A stretch of DNA of 64,000 bases from Vanrija pseudolonga (Eukaryota; Basidiomycota; Tremellomycetes; Trichosporonales; Trichosporonaceae), in contig NC_085852.1 in NCBI RefSeq assembly GCF_020906515.1, forward strand, positions 186,001-250,000. Direction: 5' to 3'. A model generated the notes under the pieces. That model did not search any database and was not told the DNA's origin. It saw only the letters and a program-made list of their open reading frames with translations. Both the position numbers and the translations under genes were made by a program. Of the stretch, positions 1-10,738 are shown piece after piece (position 1 is the first letter of the stretch; each line of letters opens with the position of its first letter).

Positions 1-95
1 TTCCTCGCACCGCATCCTGTGCCACCGACGATCCCCTAAAGCCGACATTTTGTTACTTTTCTCTTTTTCTCATTGACCATTTCTCTCAACACACA

Positions 96-1240
96 ATGGC
101 GCCCAGTATCGACCACACGGCATTCCCAGCCATCGTGGTCAACATTATCCAGCACGCCGACCTCAAGACGCAGCTCGTGTTCTGTCGCACCTCCAAGCAA
201 CTGTGCGCACTCATCGACAAGAAGCATTTCAAGCACGCCCTGCTCACCGACTTCGAACCTCCACGTTACTACATCGACTTCCCCTCGCTCCCAACGTTCC
301 CTCCGCACGCCGACAGGTACCCAGTCCTGTACCGCGCCGTCCAGGTCGTCGACGTGAAGCTGGCGGTCGATCCGCCCAGTAGCATCTATCAGCTGGATGG
401 CGCGACATCCGTGCACACAATCAGGCGCATTGGATGGGTGTCGACCCTGGCGCAATTTGTGTTGCCCGACGACCTGCGCACAGTGGTCGACTTTGTCGAC
501 GCCGCAGACTACATGGAGGGCCCCCGCATTACGGTGTCCTCTACTCAAGAACGTCACATCCTCCACATTCGCTGGGACCACCGCAAGTGCAATGAAGAGT
601 GCATTCCGTGTATATCGTTCAACCTGAACGGTCCGTCAATCAACCTCAAGGAATTCGTCATTGCCCTCTGGGCGGGTGACTTGGACGGTGACGAGATTAC
701 CCAGACCCTGCTGCACATCGTTCTTGACCTCGCCTCCTACCTTCAGTTCGTCGGAAAGATGAAGATTGTCGGGCTCGAGCGGACGGCCATAGGGGGAGAG
801 GCGAGCAACTTTCAGACCAAAGTCAAGGTGCTGCGACAGCACCTGCTGGCTGGTGTCGGGAAGTTGCCCAAAGTCAAGAACCATGCCGAAGAGCTCGACC
901 GCGCCATCACGTTCCTCACCTTCGACGAGTGGTGGAAGGAGCTCGGGCAGCGCAAGGAGACAGAGGGCGTCTGGAACCCTTTGGCCAAGATTGATGTAAG
1001 TGGCGTTGGTTATCGGTCAGGGTCTAGCTAAACGGATTGCAGGACGACGACGACAGCACCGACGACGACGGCACCGACGACGACGACGGCTCGAGCTCCG
1101 AATCCGTTGACGAGGACGCTCCCTTGGGCCCATACAGTGACACCGACTTCCATGACTGGCCCGACGATGACGATGTGAACTCGGCCGACATCGCCGAGGG
1201 CATGGAGTTCGACCTTGGCTGGACGCACGGCTGGTATTAA
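96..1240 (+). CDS. F-box-like array protein, copy 1, acidic tail
   Basis: Spliced 96..995 + 1043..1240, 365 aa. Residues 4-50 form the F-box-like segment (SIDHTAFP, RTSKQL, LIDKKHFKHA), which in known F-box proteins binds Skp1. Other landmarks are IRRIGW at about 109, VVDFVD at 129, HIRWD near 157, ALW near 189, IVGLE near 225, and DEWWKELG near 277 followed by EGVWNP. The 47-nt intron (GTAAGT to TTGCAG, phase 0) sits just after that signature. Exon 2 is in frame and adds 65 residues with 11 Asp in the first 15. The start is the ATG in ACACAATGGCG, where family homology begins. Without splicing the frame stops at 1031. The SCF-adaptor role is inferred from the N-terminus only; the C-terminal 250 residues match no domain I know. 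Confidence 0.85.
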
Positions 1241-1558
1241 CGGTTGCGGGGGCAGCTCAATCGCTGCCGCTGGCTGGGTAGATTGCCCTATGACCATCGC
1301 GTATCCGCAGACCCCACAGCGTCTCCCTAGTTAGATCATGGTAGTGTGGTGATGTGCATAGTTATAGACGTCAGACTTGCCTCCACCATGTGTCGAAGCC
1401 CACCGAACACAGTAGCGGGTCCAATCCCGACGCCTAGTGCGGCGGCCACTGGCCACTGGACCCCGCACACACTTTATCCGCCGCTGTTTGTTCCCTCTGC
1501 TGTTGTTTTGTTCTCATCACCAACACTTACTCTGCTCACGCTCAACGCAACAACAACG
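1241..1558. other. Spacer, copies 1-2
   Basis: No gene seen. Holds the 3' flank of copy 1 and a pyrimidine-rich leader of copy 2. The copy 2 frame is open through it but shows no family sequence. Confidence 0.6.
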
Positions 1559-2506
1559 ATGACAGTCATCATTGATCACAGGGGGTTTCCGTCCATAATC
1601 CGATCCATCATACACCATTCAGACATGCGGACGAAACTGGCCTTCCGACTCACGTCCAAGGCCTTCAGCACGTACATCGACAAGCTCCTCTTCAAACGTG
1701 CGCTGTTGACCTTGGGCATTCAGGAAGGCGAAGTGCAGTCCCGCCTCTCATTCCCAGTGTTCACTGCGCCGCCCGTTCCACCATTCAACAATGCCGCACA
1801 CTTCCGCGCGATGGAAGTCGTGGACGTCAAGCTCAAGACCGACTGTCCTGGCCGCGAATACTCACTGCGTCGCGCGGTCGCAGTGCACACCATCCGGCGC
1901 ATTGGTTGGTTCTCGACTAGAGCAGAGTTCTACCTGCAGAACGGCGTGCGTACCGTGGTCGACTTTGTAGACGCAGGCCAGACGACGATGGGTGACCCCC
2001 CGCGGATCACCATATCGTCCAGACAAGAGAGACACATCATCCACCTGTGCTGGCGTGCCGCCGAGTACTTCACAGGTTTCCCGCCCACCTTCTCGTTCAG
2101 TCTCAACGGCCCAAGCATCAACGTGACGGAGACCGTCCTCGCGCTCTGGCAAATCAATCCGAACCCCAACGAGCCCTTGCAGACCGACCCACCGATCAAC
2201 GTAGTGCTCGGTATCATGCTCGAGCTCCAGTCTTACCTTCGGTACTGGGGGACGCTGAAGATCGTCGGTCTTGAGACGCTTCGGTGGGAGACGGAGGAGA
2301 CCCTCGACTTCGATTTCATGGTGGCCGAGGTCCGAGCCGGGTTGAGGGAGAACTTGGAAGCTCTCGCCGGTATCCAGGAGGACGACCTCGAGGTCATCGA
2401 CCGATCAATCACGTTCGTCACGTTTGAGCAATGGTGGCAGGAGCTGGGCCCGCGCAAGGACGTCGAGGGGCTGTGGAATCCCCTTGTTCGTGTCTCGACA
2501 GCCTAA
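1559..2506 (+). CDS. F-box-like array protein, copy 2
   Basis: Single open frame of 315 aa from the ATG in AACGATGACAGTC. The frame is open upstream but family homology starts here (TVIIDHRGFPSII). Landmarks are LTSKAF near 36, IRRIGW near 112, VVDFVD at about 131, ALW near 196, IVGLE near 236, and EQWWQELGPRKDVEGLW near 289. It is closest to copy 1 (same GPSIN motif before the ALW strand, same WNPL after the signature). A weak alternative is a 42-nt intron at 2486..2527 (GTTCGT to CTAG, branch CTTGACC) giving a two-residue exon 2; the same unusual donor is used in locus L1. The unspliced end is reported because the donor is poor. Confidence 0.8.
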   Translation: MTVIIDHRGFPSIIRSIIHHSDMRTKLAFRLTSKAFSTYIDKLLFKRALLTLGIQEGEVQSRLSFPVFTAPPVPPFNNAAHFRAMEVVDVKLKTDCPGREYSLRRAVAVHTIRRIGWFSTRAEFYLQNGVRTVVDFVDAGQTTMGDPPRITISSRQERHIIHLCWRAAEYFTGFPPTFSFSLNGPSINVTETVLALWQINPNPNEPLQTDPPINVVLGIMLELQSYLRYWGTLKIVGLETLRWETEETLDFDFMVAEVRAGLRENLEALAGIQEDDLEVIDRSITFVTFEQWWQELGPRKDVEGLWNPLVRVSTA

Positions 2507-2564
2507 TCTTGACCGTGTCTGGTCTAGAGTCGATAGCTGCACAACAATAGACATCTGAGACAGT

Positions 2565-2572
2565 GGGGCCCC
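2565..2572. promoter_or_regulatory. GGGGCCCC element upstream of copy 3
   Basis: Perfect 8-bp palindrome 129 nt before the copy 3 ATG. A CRE-like half site ACGTCGTCATC follows a few bases downstream. Role unknown; it is shared by many promoters in the array. Confidence 0.5.
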
Positions 2573-2700
2573 TCGCTACGTCGTCATCAACAACCGACCC
2601 GACAAGACCGTTCACTCGTCCCGACGTTTTTTTTTCGTTGACGAGTCGCTCGCTGCCTTCGTATCATCTTCACCATCCATCGCTGACCGTACTGCTTGCC

Positions 2701-3725
2701 ATGGTATCGACAATAGATCACACGGCCTTCCCCGAGATCGTCGGCCTCGTGATATCCCACGCGTCCTTCGAAACCCAGATGGCCTTCCGCGGCACTTCGA
2801 AATACTTTGGCGGCAAGATCGACAAGCTGTACTTCCGGCACGGCGCACTCACCCAACCGTTTGAGGAATACTGGCTACACCTCTCCGTCAAAGATATCGC
2901 CACAGCAGCACCCATGCACCTCTATGGCCTCAAGGTCGCGGGGCTATCCGTCGAGATCCTGGACGTCGATGGGCGCAACTTCCCGACCGCACCACGGGCG
3001 TACCATTCCTACGACCCGCTGGGCTGTCTCCCGAACCTCAAGATAATTCGCCGCATAGGATGGAACTCGCGGAGCGCAAAGCTCATACACAATCACCCCC
3101 TCGACGTGGTCATCGACTACATCGATCTCGATAGATGCCGTGCCATGGTCGGTGCTACGCTGCATCTCATCCCCCAAGCCGAGGGTCATGTCGTCCATAT
3201 CAAATGGACTTGGGACAACATTCCTGGACCCAGCATCCGCGTGTTCATGGTTCCGGCAGCCGGCGCCATCAGGCTTCGCGAGGTCGTCGTCGTGCTCTGG
3301 CCGCCATCAACGCCGCCGACGGCCGACTTTGAAGACGATGACGAGCCGCTGTTCTGGTACATTGTGCGCGAGCTGTCACCCTTCATGGGTGCAGGCGGGA
3401 CGGTCAAAGTTGTGGGTCTTGAGAACGTTCCTCGCCAAGGCCTTTCCCTCGCGCCGCACTTCACGACAACGTACGAGAACAACGCTCAAGCCTGGTACCA
3501 GGGAGTGTTCGCTTACCTCGTCGACGAGGAGTGGTTCCATTTAGGTGACGAGAACCTCAGCTGCCATACTTTGGAGGAGTGGTGGGCTGAGATTGGAGAC
3601 GACAAAAACATTATGGGCAGCTGGGTCGAGAAATCGAGCATCAAGGTATGCTTTGCTCAATGTCCGCGACACCGCCTGAATCGCGACTGACGGCGCAGGT
3701 CGAGGGAGAACCCCATGGGCCGTAA
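2701..3725 (+). CDS. F-box-like array protein, copy 3
   Basis: Spliced 2701..3645 + 3699..3725, 323 aa. The N-terminus STIDHTAFPEIVGLVISHAS followed by FRGTSKYF is one of the most F-box-like in the array. IIRRIGW near 117, VVIDYIDL at about 136, HIKWTWD near 167, VVVLWP near 197, VVGLENVP near 238 and LEEWWAEIGDDK near 291 follow. The 53-nt intron (GTATGC to GCGCAG, phase 0) comes after SSIK; exon 2 reads VEGEPHGP. Copy 5 has the same SxIK/VEG junction, so the two are sister copies. Upstream the frame is open but holds only a pyrimidine-rich leader with GGGGCCCC at 2565. Confidence 0.85.
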
Positions 3726-4318
3726 ATTTCCATCAGCAGCACGGCAACTGCTCCAATGAACGACCACTGTGATATGGATTCATTGTCCACAGACGTCGTT
3801 TATCTCCGCACCATTGTACCCTCACCCCGATATCTTCATTGGCTATTCTCCGGTTCACCCTGCTTCACCAAGGTAACGACGACAGACAACACATCGTCCC
3901 CGAATCTGTCGACATTGTCTGAAATGCTGCCATGGATTCCTTGTTCCATCTCGACATAGTCCGACGTGTACCCGGATACCAATTCTGGTGTAGCGACCGA
4001 ACAATCAACACATTGATTGGTCGTTGCCTTGCTCCCGGCCATAAAGCGGCAGGACAATACGGCAGAAGTCATCTCGGGTACGACGACTTCAGTGACAAAG
4101 GCCGACTTGACGCAAGAGCATTGTTTCGGTACTGTTCCACCGTGCATCGCTTGCAGGAACGGCGAATTACACTCGGATTGTGCGCCGGTGTCTCTCTGAC
4201 AACCATTACAACCATTACAGCATTGTCCAACTGCTATAAAATGGTCGCCTCGCGCCCATCTCGGTGTGACCCATCAACCTCTTCATCCCCCAGCTCATCG
4301 CTCAATACTCTGGCCACA
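3726..4318. other. Spacer, copies 3-4
   Basis: No gene seen. Contains degenerate short repeats of ACCATTACA near 4203 and the copy 4 TATA box. The open frame from 3932 is judged non-coding because it spans that TATA box. Confidence 0.6.
4235..4241 (+). promoter_or_regulatory. TATA box of copy 4
   Basis: TATAAAA, 78 nt before the ATG at 4319. It overlaps an in-frame ATG at 4241 and so argues against that ATG as the start. Confidence 0.6.
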
Positions 4319-5744
4319 ATGGCATCGCCCATCACGCCGCCTGCCGACACAACCGAGTCCCAAGTCTTCCCGGCCGAGATTCTCGGAATGATCTTCAACG
4401 TCTCGACCTTCCCGACACAAATCGCGTTCCGCGACATCAATAAGGCCTGGTGCCAGTTCGTCGGCAAGCGGTTTTTCAAGCATGCGGTCGCTTGGACTGC
4501 CGACCGGCTCAACTCTGGCATCACTTTCAGGGGATATGGACGGAAGTCTCCGTTGGCCGTAGGTGGTGCGTGGCCGCACGGATATTCGCCGTTTCTCCTC
4601 GACAACATCGAAGTCTTGGATATCGGCTGCGACTATCCGAAACTTGCTGAGCAGGTCAATTTGCTCATCCGCCGCTGCCCTAACCTGCGTACCATTCGTC
4701 GAATTGGCTGGCAGGCGGTATGCATAGACACAACGCTGTCGCTGGACCAGCGCCTGGAGCGCCAGCCCTACAACGTCGTCGACTACTACTACCGAGAGCC
4801 CTGCAAGGACTCCATCGTGGTGCGTTTTGCCACGGACCAACCCCGCCACACCATTCATTTCAATTATGATAACGACGCACACAGGCATGGCCTGCGCTTC
4901 GACTTCATCACGGGGATGAATCAAAAGTGCACTCTTCGTGAAATTGTCATCGTCCTTTGGAGGAACGCACCGGTGGGCCCAGAAGACGATGATGAGCAAG
5001 ACACGCACCCTGATGAAGAAGACGAAGAGACACACCCTACTCAAGGACACCACTGGTGCTATGCCTATACACACGAGTATGAGCTGTTTATTGCTGGTAA
5101 TTTCACCCACGCTCTCGAAAGCTTCTTGCTCGGTGGTGGTCGCCTGACGTTCGTCGGGTTGGAGCGGTTTCGCAAGGGCAGCGAACTCGTGAACATGGAA
5201 GGTCTTCTTAGGCGCCTTAGGCCACCCCACGGTGAATTCCATGATCTGAGCGCATTGGTTCGCCAGATTGATTGCGTCACCTTGGAGGCGTGGTGGACAG
5301 AGCTCGGCCCACGAAAGGAAGAGGAGGGCCTCTGGAACCCGCCTGAACGCCCTGATATTGTAAGTTTCTCCAACTTGCCCGTATCGTCATCACTGAGTGT
5401 CTTAGGGCAGCAACGTCATAGGTCACAAGGATTACTGCTGTGCCTGCGGATTTGTCACGGACGGGGACGATGAGGACGGATCGTCGGCCTCGAGCACCTC
5501 TTCCTCCCATTCTAGCCACGAAGACGACGATAGCACCCATTCAGATGGGTCCGACGACGATGATTCAGATTACGTCTACGAGTCTCCTGATGAGGACGAA
5601 ACCGACACCGATTCCTCGGGGGACGCCGGCTCGGACCACACCGACCAGCTGGACGGATCGCATTACGCCGACGAGTCCAGCACCGACGAGTCGACGGCGG
5701 TCGGGTCTGCCGAAGACGAAGGGAACACCACTGGCGATACTGAG
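4319..5744 (+). CDS. F-box-like array protein, copy 4, long acidic Ser/Asp tail
   Basis: Spliced 4319..5359 + 5406..5744, 459 aa, the longest copy. VFPAEILGMIF near residue 16 is the closest match in the window to a classical F-box. Landmarks are TIRRIGW near 130, VVDYYY at about 152, HFNYD near 180, IVIVLW near 208, FVGLERF near 278, and LEAWWTELGPRKEEEGLWNP near 321. An insert near 222-240 is rich in Asp/Glu/His. Of three candidate acceptors only 5405 keeps the acidic frame; the 46-nt intron is GTAAGT to CTTAG, phase 0. Exon 2 encodes a 112-residue tail with Cys pairs (YCCACG), then Asp/Ser/Thr/Glu repeats, ending basic. The upstream ATG at 4241 lies inside the TATA box, so the start at 4319 is preferred. 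Confidence 0.8.
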
Positions 5745-6219
5745 TGGATATAACCCGCCGCCGTCAGGCATGATTCCCTGGCCGTACCGGCACCACTGCG
5801 ACCTCTGGAAGCGGCGTGCCGCGCCTAACTCGACCTTCCGCCTCGTCCTCACAAGAACATCTCCTTCGGCCTATTCTGTTCATAAATTACAATAGCGAGA
5901 TGTGGTGTTCGATGTATACATGTCATCTCATTTCTTCAGCCCTCGTCCTAGCGGTGTCCTCATCCTAACAGGGCCAGTAGCTGCGGTCCGGTGCTCGCGT
6001 TTTGATGTAAGCCGGAAGGATGGAGAGCCTCCACCTCACCGGTTGCGGGGCCCCGCATCGGCAAACCTCCACATCGGATCGCCACCCGCCTCGTCGATGC
6101 CGCATCTCGTTGTCGTCCACACCATTCTTCATCCATCCACAACTTTGTGCCAGCAGGCTTAACCAGAAAGGACCAGCCCTCGATGCGGCGTGGAGATTGT
6201 GCCCGTTGCGACTCCGACC
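5745..6219. other. Spacer, copies 4-5
   Basis: Nothing coding recognised; contains the GGGGCCCC element at 6047. Confidence 0.6.
6047..6054. promoter_or_regulatory. GGGGCCCC element upstream of copy 5
   Basis: Palindrome extended to GCGGGGCCCCGC, 166 nt before the ATG of the interrupted copy 5, the longest spacing of the set. Confidence 0.45.
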
Positions 6220-7227
6220 ATGCCTACAACGATAAACCACACAGCCTACCCGCTCCTCATCGACACCGTCATCGACTTGGCGCCCATCGGCTCCCTCCTC
6301 GCACTCAGACGCACCTCAAAAGCCTTCTGCACGCGTATCGATAAGCGGCTGTTCAAGCATGCCACGCTTGTCCAGCCAGAGGGCCATGCGTGGATGTACG
6401 TCGTCTTCCCTAGCGTGCCGGCAACTGCCCCGTGTCATCTGTACGACTTGCCCTTTGCGTGCCAGGCGATCGAGGTACTCGACGTCGACAGGACCAACTT
6501 CCCGCTCGTGCCGATAGCGTACCACTCCATCAACCCGCTCGAGACGCTGGTCAACCTCAAGACTGTGCGGCGGATAGGATGGGACCGCCGTCCGTCGCGC
6601 TTGCGGCACGCGGGTAACCTCGACACGATAGTCGACTATGTTGACCTCGACGAAGCGACGGAGGAGATTGTCTTCCACCTCGTTCCAGGGCAGGAGCGGC
6701 ATATCGCCCACATACATTGTACGACGGACGAGCTACCCACGATCGAGGTCTCGATGGGCCTCGTCGGCCCCGCGACGGCGCGGCTGCGCGAGTTTGCGAT
6801 TGTCATCTGGTCGCCGGCGGACGAACCGCCGCCCGACTCTGATATGGGCGACGAGCCGTTCCTCTGGGAACTGGTGCACGAGCTTGTCCCTTTCCTCATG
6901 TCAGGCGGTGTCCTCAAGATTGTCGGGCTCGAGACAGTCCACCCCCGCCGCCTGTACCCCGAGCCCAAGGTGCTCGTGCCTGGCGTCCAGCATGTCGAGG
7001 AGTGGGCGCGATGAGTCGACTCTATCATCTCGGGGGAGCACTGGTACAAACTTGACTTCACAGACAAGCTTCAGTGTATCACCGTTGACGAGTGGTTGGC
7101 AGAGCTGGGGGATCGCAAAGAGATGGAAGGGGTATGGGTGTCCAAGAGTGACATCAAGGTGAGCAGTGGAAGCGGGAGTCCCGGCTGACTACATACATAG
7201 GTTGAGGGCCAGGCGACAGATTGGTGA
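6220..7227 (+). pseudogene. F-box-like array protein, copy 5, one premature stop
   Basis: Sister of copy 3. From TTINHTAYPLLID the frame runs through LRRTSKAF near 34, VRRIGWDRR near 116, TIVDYVDL at 137, IVIWSP near 194 and IVGLETVHP near 235. It meets TGA at 7012..7014 (codon 265). The same frame then continues unbroken through a perfect family C-terminus (VDEWLAELGDRKEMEGVW), a 42-nt intron 7159..7200 (GTGAGC, branch GGCTGAC, TAG) and exon 2 VEGQATDW with stop at 7227. One nonsense codon in an otherwise intact gene means either a very recent loss, an allele difference or readthrough. If translated it is a 264-aa protein lacking the EWW signature. Confidence 0.8.
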
Positions 7228-7622
7228 CACGCCATTGCCTCCCGAATGGGACGCCGTGGGGAGCGGTGCTGATGTGGTTGGCGATCTCGTGGTCAGGCCG
7301 TTCCGGCTCCTGACCAGCCACGAACGGTGCATTCCCATGACGCCGGCTCCTCCGCGGGCGAACAGTTGCACCCACGGGCTGAGAGTTCTGCTCCGTTGGC
7401 GGGCTGGCGCAAGCCGCACTGAAGGCCCTCGGGAGGGCCTCCGGTATGCAGCACGTGCCTCGACGACGTCGCAACAAACGCTCTACGACACCGTGCTCGA
7501 GAAGCGGGGTCCACTTTGGTAGGCCCAGTTCAAGGTGCGATGGATGCATTCAATTAAGATGATCGTGGCAGACGCGATTGTTCGATAGGGCGGAGCGGTA
7601 CCGCCAGTTGTCATTGGGGTTG
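7228..7622. other. Convergent spacer, copies 5-6
   Basis: Lies between the 3' ends of a plus-strand pseudogene and a minus-strand gene. Short open frames are present, but none resembles either family and I see no repeats. Confidence 0.6.
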
Positions 7623-8724
7623 CTATGGCGACGGGAACGTAAACCCCAACGCTTCTAGGTGGGCACGCCTATCGGCCTCCCACCCACGGGCAGCCGGCTG
7701 CTTGCGCACACCCGCCGGCGGTGCGCGACTATAGTCAGCTCTGTTCACCCACAACGACCACCCACCTGCGTTTCCACTCTTCGGGCCAGACTCCAATGTC
7801 GTCCTTGTCGTCGCCCAGGCGCTCGTGCCACTCCTCAAAGGTGATGCACTCGAAGGCAAATTCCTCTGCGTGGCCAGACTCGCGGAAGAGCGCGACTTGG
7901 GCTTGTAGCTCCTCGCGGAAGGCAGCGACGGTCGCGTCGAAACAGCCGCGCTTGAACGGCACCTCGCGCTCCTCGGTGATTTGGTTCGGGTCAACATGCT
8001 CAAGCCCGACAACTGTGACGAGCGGCCGCTCGCCCGCGCGGATGAGCGAGTTGAAGATGCAGCAGAGGTCGACGTAGACGCGGGTGCTTGGCGGCGGGGC
8101 TTTCGGGACGGAGAACGGCCAGAGCGCGAGCACAAACTCGTGTACGGACGGGAGCGCGAGCAGCGTGCCGAGACTCCCTGGAGCGTACGCGTTCGTGTCC
8201 CACCGTACATGCAGCACATGGCGCGTCACGCCCGAGTCGACGAGGGGCGCGCTGCTGCCCAGCGGCGGGTGGGTTGACAGGTCGACAAAGTCGACCACGG
8301 TGCCGAGTGAGACCGAGGGGATAGTGAACGGGTTGAAGATTGAGCTCGTGGGCCAGTTGAACCGCCGCAGGGTGCGCAGCGCTGGCGAGGTGGTAGATGT
8401 GACCGTCGCGAGCTCGTGGGGGACGAACTCGCCGACGTCGACATCCAGCACGACGAGGGTAGAGGGCACGATGCCGATGTGCCAGCGCGGGTCCGCGCGG
8501 CCCTTGGAGGGCGGGTAGAGTGCCAGGCCATCGCCGTCGCCGTCTTCGCTCGTGGTGCGCGTGAGGATGAGGTGTCGTGACAGGAGCCGCTCGACGCGCG
8601 GGCGCACCCGCTCGCGGAAGCCGCGCGACGTTGCGCGTAGCTGGAGGAGGGACGCGAGTGGCGCGTACGAGATGATCAGGTCGAGGAGGTATGGGTGTGC
8701 CGTGTGGTCTATCGATACTGGCAT
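7623..8724 (-). CDS. F-box-like array protein, copy 6 (inverted)
   Basis: Complement of 7623..7728 + 7766..8724, 354 aa, one of three copies on the minus strand. It starts PVSIDHTAHPYLLD; the frame is open 25 codons further upstream but homology begins at this ATG. Landmarks are LRATSRGF near 32, LRTLRRFNW near 115, TVVDFVDL near 140, HVRWDTN near 172, LALWPF near 199, VVGLEHVDP near 239 and EEWHERLGDDK near 297, then GVWPEEWKR. A 37-nt intron (GTGGGT, branch GCTGACT, TATAG, phase 2) joins a 35-residue basic tail. Unspliced, the frame stops at 7735. It faces copy 7 across an 827-nt divergent spacer and converges with copy 5. Confidence 0.75.
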
Positions 8725-9551
8725 GGTCGATGGCGAAGAGTGAGTGTCGACGTGTGAGAGAGATGTCGTCGAGAAGTGTTCGCCGCCAAAACAAGACACA
8801 TTCCAAAGATAATCCGCGCTTTACGTCATGGCGTGGGTAGCATGTTGGAGCTGAAGGCCGAAACCTTGTCGTGCGTGTCCTGGGGGTTCCCGCAGATCTC
8901 ACGTATCGGATCGGGTGTGCCGAGGTGGTGCAAGTGAATGCGTACACGTGGAATGGAGAAGGGACAGGATGGACAGGATGGGGGTGCTTGCTGATGGAGA
9001 GGTGCATAGGGAGGACGCCGGGCGCTGACGCGCCTGCGTTGGCTGGAGCGGGTGGCCCGAGCCTCTGGCAGTCACATGTCGAGGGCTTTGAATGGACCCA
9101 GGTTGTTGGCATTGCTCTTCGTCCCGCGCTGTGCTCAACAACACGCTCTTCGTCGATGGTGAGGTCTGCCTGCTCATTCTGACTCATAGGGGACGGGGGG
9201 ACGGTGGAGCGCTCCCCCCACCATCTCACTCTCGGGCATCTCCGATCTACCAAGAAAACAACGCACTGATGACCTTGGACCATGGCCACGAGCTGTCCCC
9301 ACAGTTCCAATCTCAGTCGACATCTCCCGATAACCCGAGCATGCTCATCGCGGTCTGACAGTGTAGGTCTCCAGGGCCCTCGCAGGACGTCCTCTAGGTC
9401 CCTCACTCCACGCTGGCACTCCGCACTGGCGAGATGCGGAGACCCCGCAATCACGTGACTGACTCTTGGCAAACACCACTGAACCTGACTGACGTGCTTT
9501 CCATCTCTCGACTTTTCTCCATCGCATCTCCCACCACAAACTCGAGCAACA
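8725..9551. other. Divergent promoter region, copies 6-7
   Basis: The longest spacer in the window, 827 nt, serving two genes transcribed apart. A CRE-like ATGACGTAAA (minus strand, near 8825) lies on the copy 6 side and CACGTGAC near 9453 on the copy 7 side. Open frames on both strands here lack family motifs. Confidence 0.55.
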
Positions 9552-10548
9552 ATGGCCCCAGTGCTCGACCACACGTCGTACCCGCTGCTCATCGACGAGA
9601 TCGTTGCCGCCGCGCCGGTGTCCTCGCTGCTCGAGCTGCGGCGGACCTCAAAAGCCTTCCGAGACCGCGTCGACGCGCTGCTCGTCTCGCACGCCGTGCT
9701 GGCGCTCAAGGACGGCGCGCCGGCACTGTACATCCCCAAGGGGCACGATGGCGCGGGGAAGCGGCTGCCCTACGTCCCCGGCCATGTGTCGACGCTCGAC
9801 GTTGACGTGAGCACTACGCGGCGGGACGACCTCGACCGGGCCCAGCTGGACGCGTACACTTCCCTGCGCGTCCTCCGCCGCTTTGGCCTCCCGCCGGGGA
9901 ACGACGCGCCGCGTTTCGTCACGCACGACACCTTGGCCCATGTGGTCGACTATCTTCTGCTAGGGAGCCAGCGCGGGAGCCGCAGCGTGCGGTTCAACAC
10001 GGCGGGCGAGACGCACGTCGTCCACCTGCGCTGGAACGAGCTCGCGCCGTCCCGCACCCACTTCGCGGTCACCGTCAGCCCAGCAACCAAGGAGCTCGTG
10101 TTCGTCCTCCACCCCTTCTCGCGGCCCGACCGGTGGACCAACATCATGGAGGCTACGCCCGAAAGGCCGCTGTTCACTGGCCTCATCAACACCTTGTCGA
10201 GCCTCATCTTCGCGCGCCGGTGGGGGCAGGTACAGTGTACCATCGTCGGCCTGGAGAATGTCCATCCGAACACAATCCCGCCTGGCGAGCACGTCATGGA
10301 GCCGTTCAACCGCCCCGGCCTTGCAGCTGGCGCGGCTGCCTTCCGCGCTGCCTTCGCGCGAACCCTCAACGCATCGCAGGCTGTGCGCGGTGTGCAGGAG
10401 ACGGTCGACAGTGTACGCTGCTTGTCCCTCGAGGAGTGGACGGCGGGGCTGGGGAAAGAGAAAGAGCTGCTTGGGACGTGGCCAGCGGAGTACGACGACG
10501 GGGTAAGTGGGCTGTGATGGGCGACGCTGACAACTGCAGCTTCTTTGA
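9552..10548 (+). CDS. F-box-like array protein, copy 7
   Basis: Spliced 9552..10502 + 10540..10548, 319 aa. Starts APVLDHTSYPLLIDEIV in the context AACAATGGCC. LRRTSKAFRDRVD near 34-46, RRFGLPPG near 111, VVDYLLLG near 131, HLRWNE near 157, LVFVLHPF near 183, IVGLENVHP near 231 and LEEWTAGLGKEKELLGTWP near 294. The signature is altered: W-T replaces the second Trp, and the E-K-E acidic stretch replaces DRK. The 37-nt intron (GTAAGT, branch GCTGAC, GCAG, phase 0) follows AEYDDG, and exon 2 is only Leu-Leu-stop. Confidence 0.85.
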
Positions 10549-10738
10549 GGTGTCGAGACGTCATAGGGCTCGAAGAGGTTTGAGACTGTGTCTTCAGCCC
10601 AGCGCCCCGCCGATCCAGGTGCCCATGGGCGTGTCAACGTCGCTGTTTCACAAGAGCCTCCCTGGAACCAGCTGTGCGAATACTTGAGCTGCTGTTAACA
10701 TCCTCCCTCTTTCTCCACATCACCTGTCGCCATCCACA

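Noticed and set aside
3932-4318. N-terminal extension of copy 4 from the upstream ATG
   Set aside because: The stretch contains a TATA box at 4235 and has no family similarity; homology begins after 4319.
4295-5242. Minus-strand open frame of 315 codons opposite copy 4
   Set aside because: Antisense shadow of a strongly family-like plus-strand gene; no motif of either family and no leader or TATA box on that strand.
5440-5895. Separate plus-strand gene rich in Thr/Pro/Arg
   Set aside because: It is the +1 frame of the acidic exon 2 of copy 4; GAC/GAT-rich DNA gives Thr/Arg/Pro-rich shadows.
8000-9739. Minus-strand open frame of 579 codons
   Set aside because: It spans the coding exon of copy 6 in another frame, the divergent spacer and the start of copy 7. 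Its composition is low-complexity Arg/Pro/Ser, typical of an antisense or off-frame shadow in GC-rich DNA.
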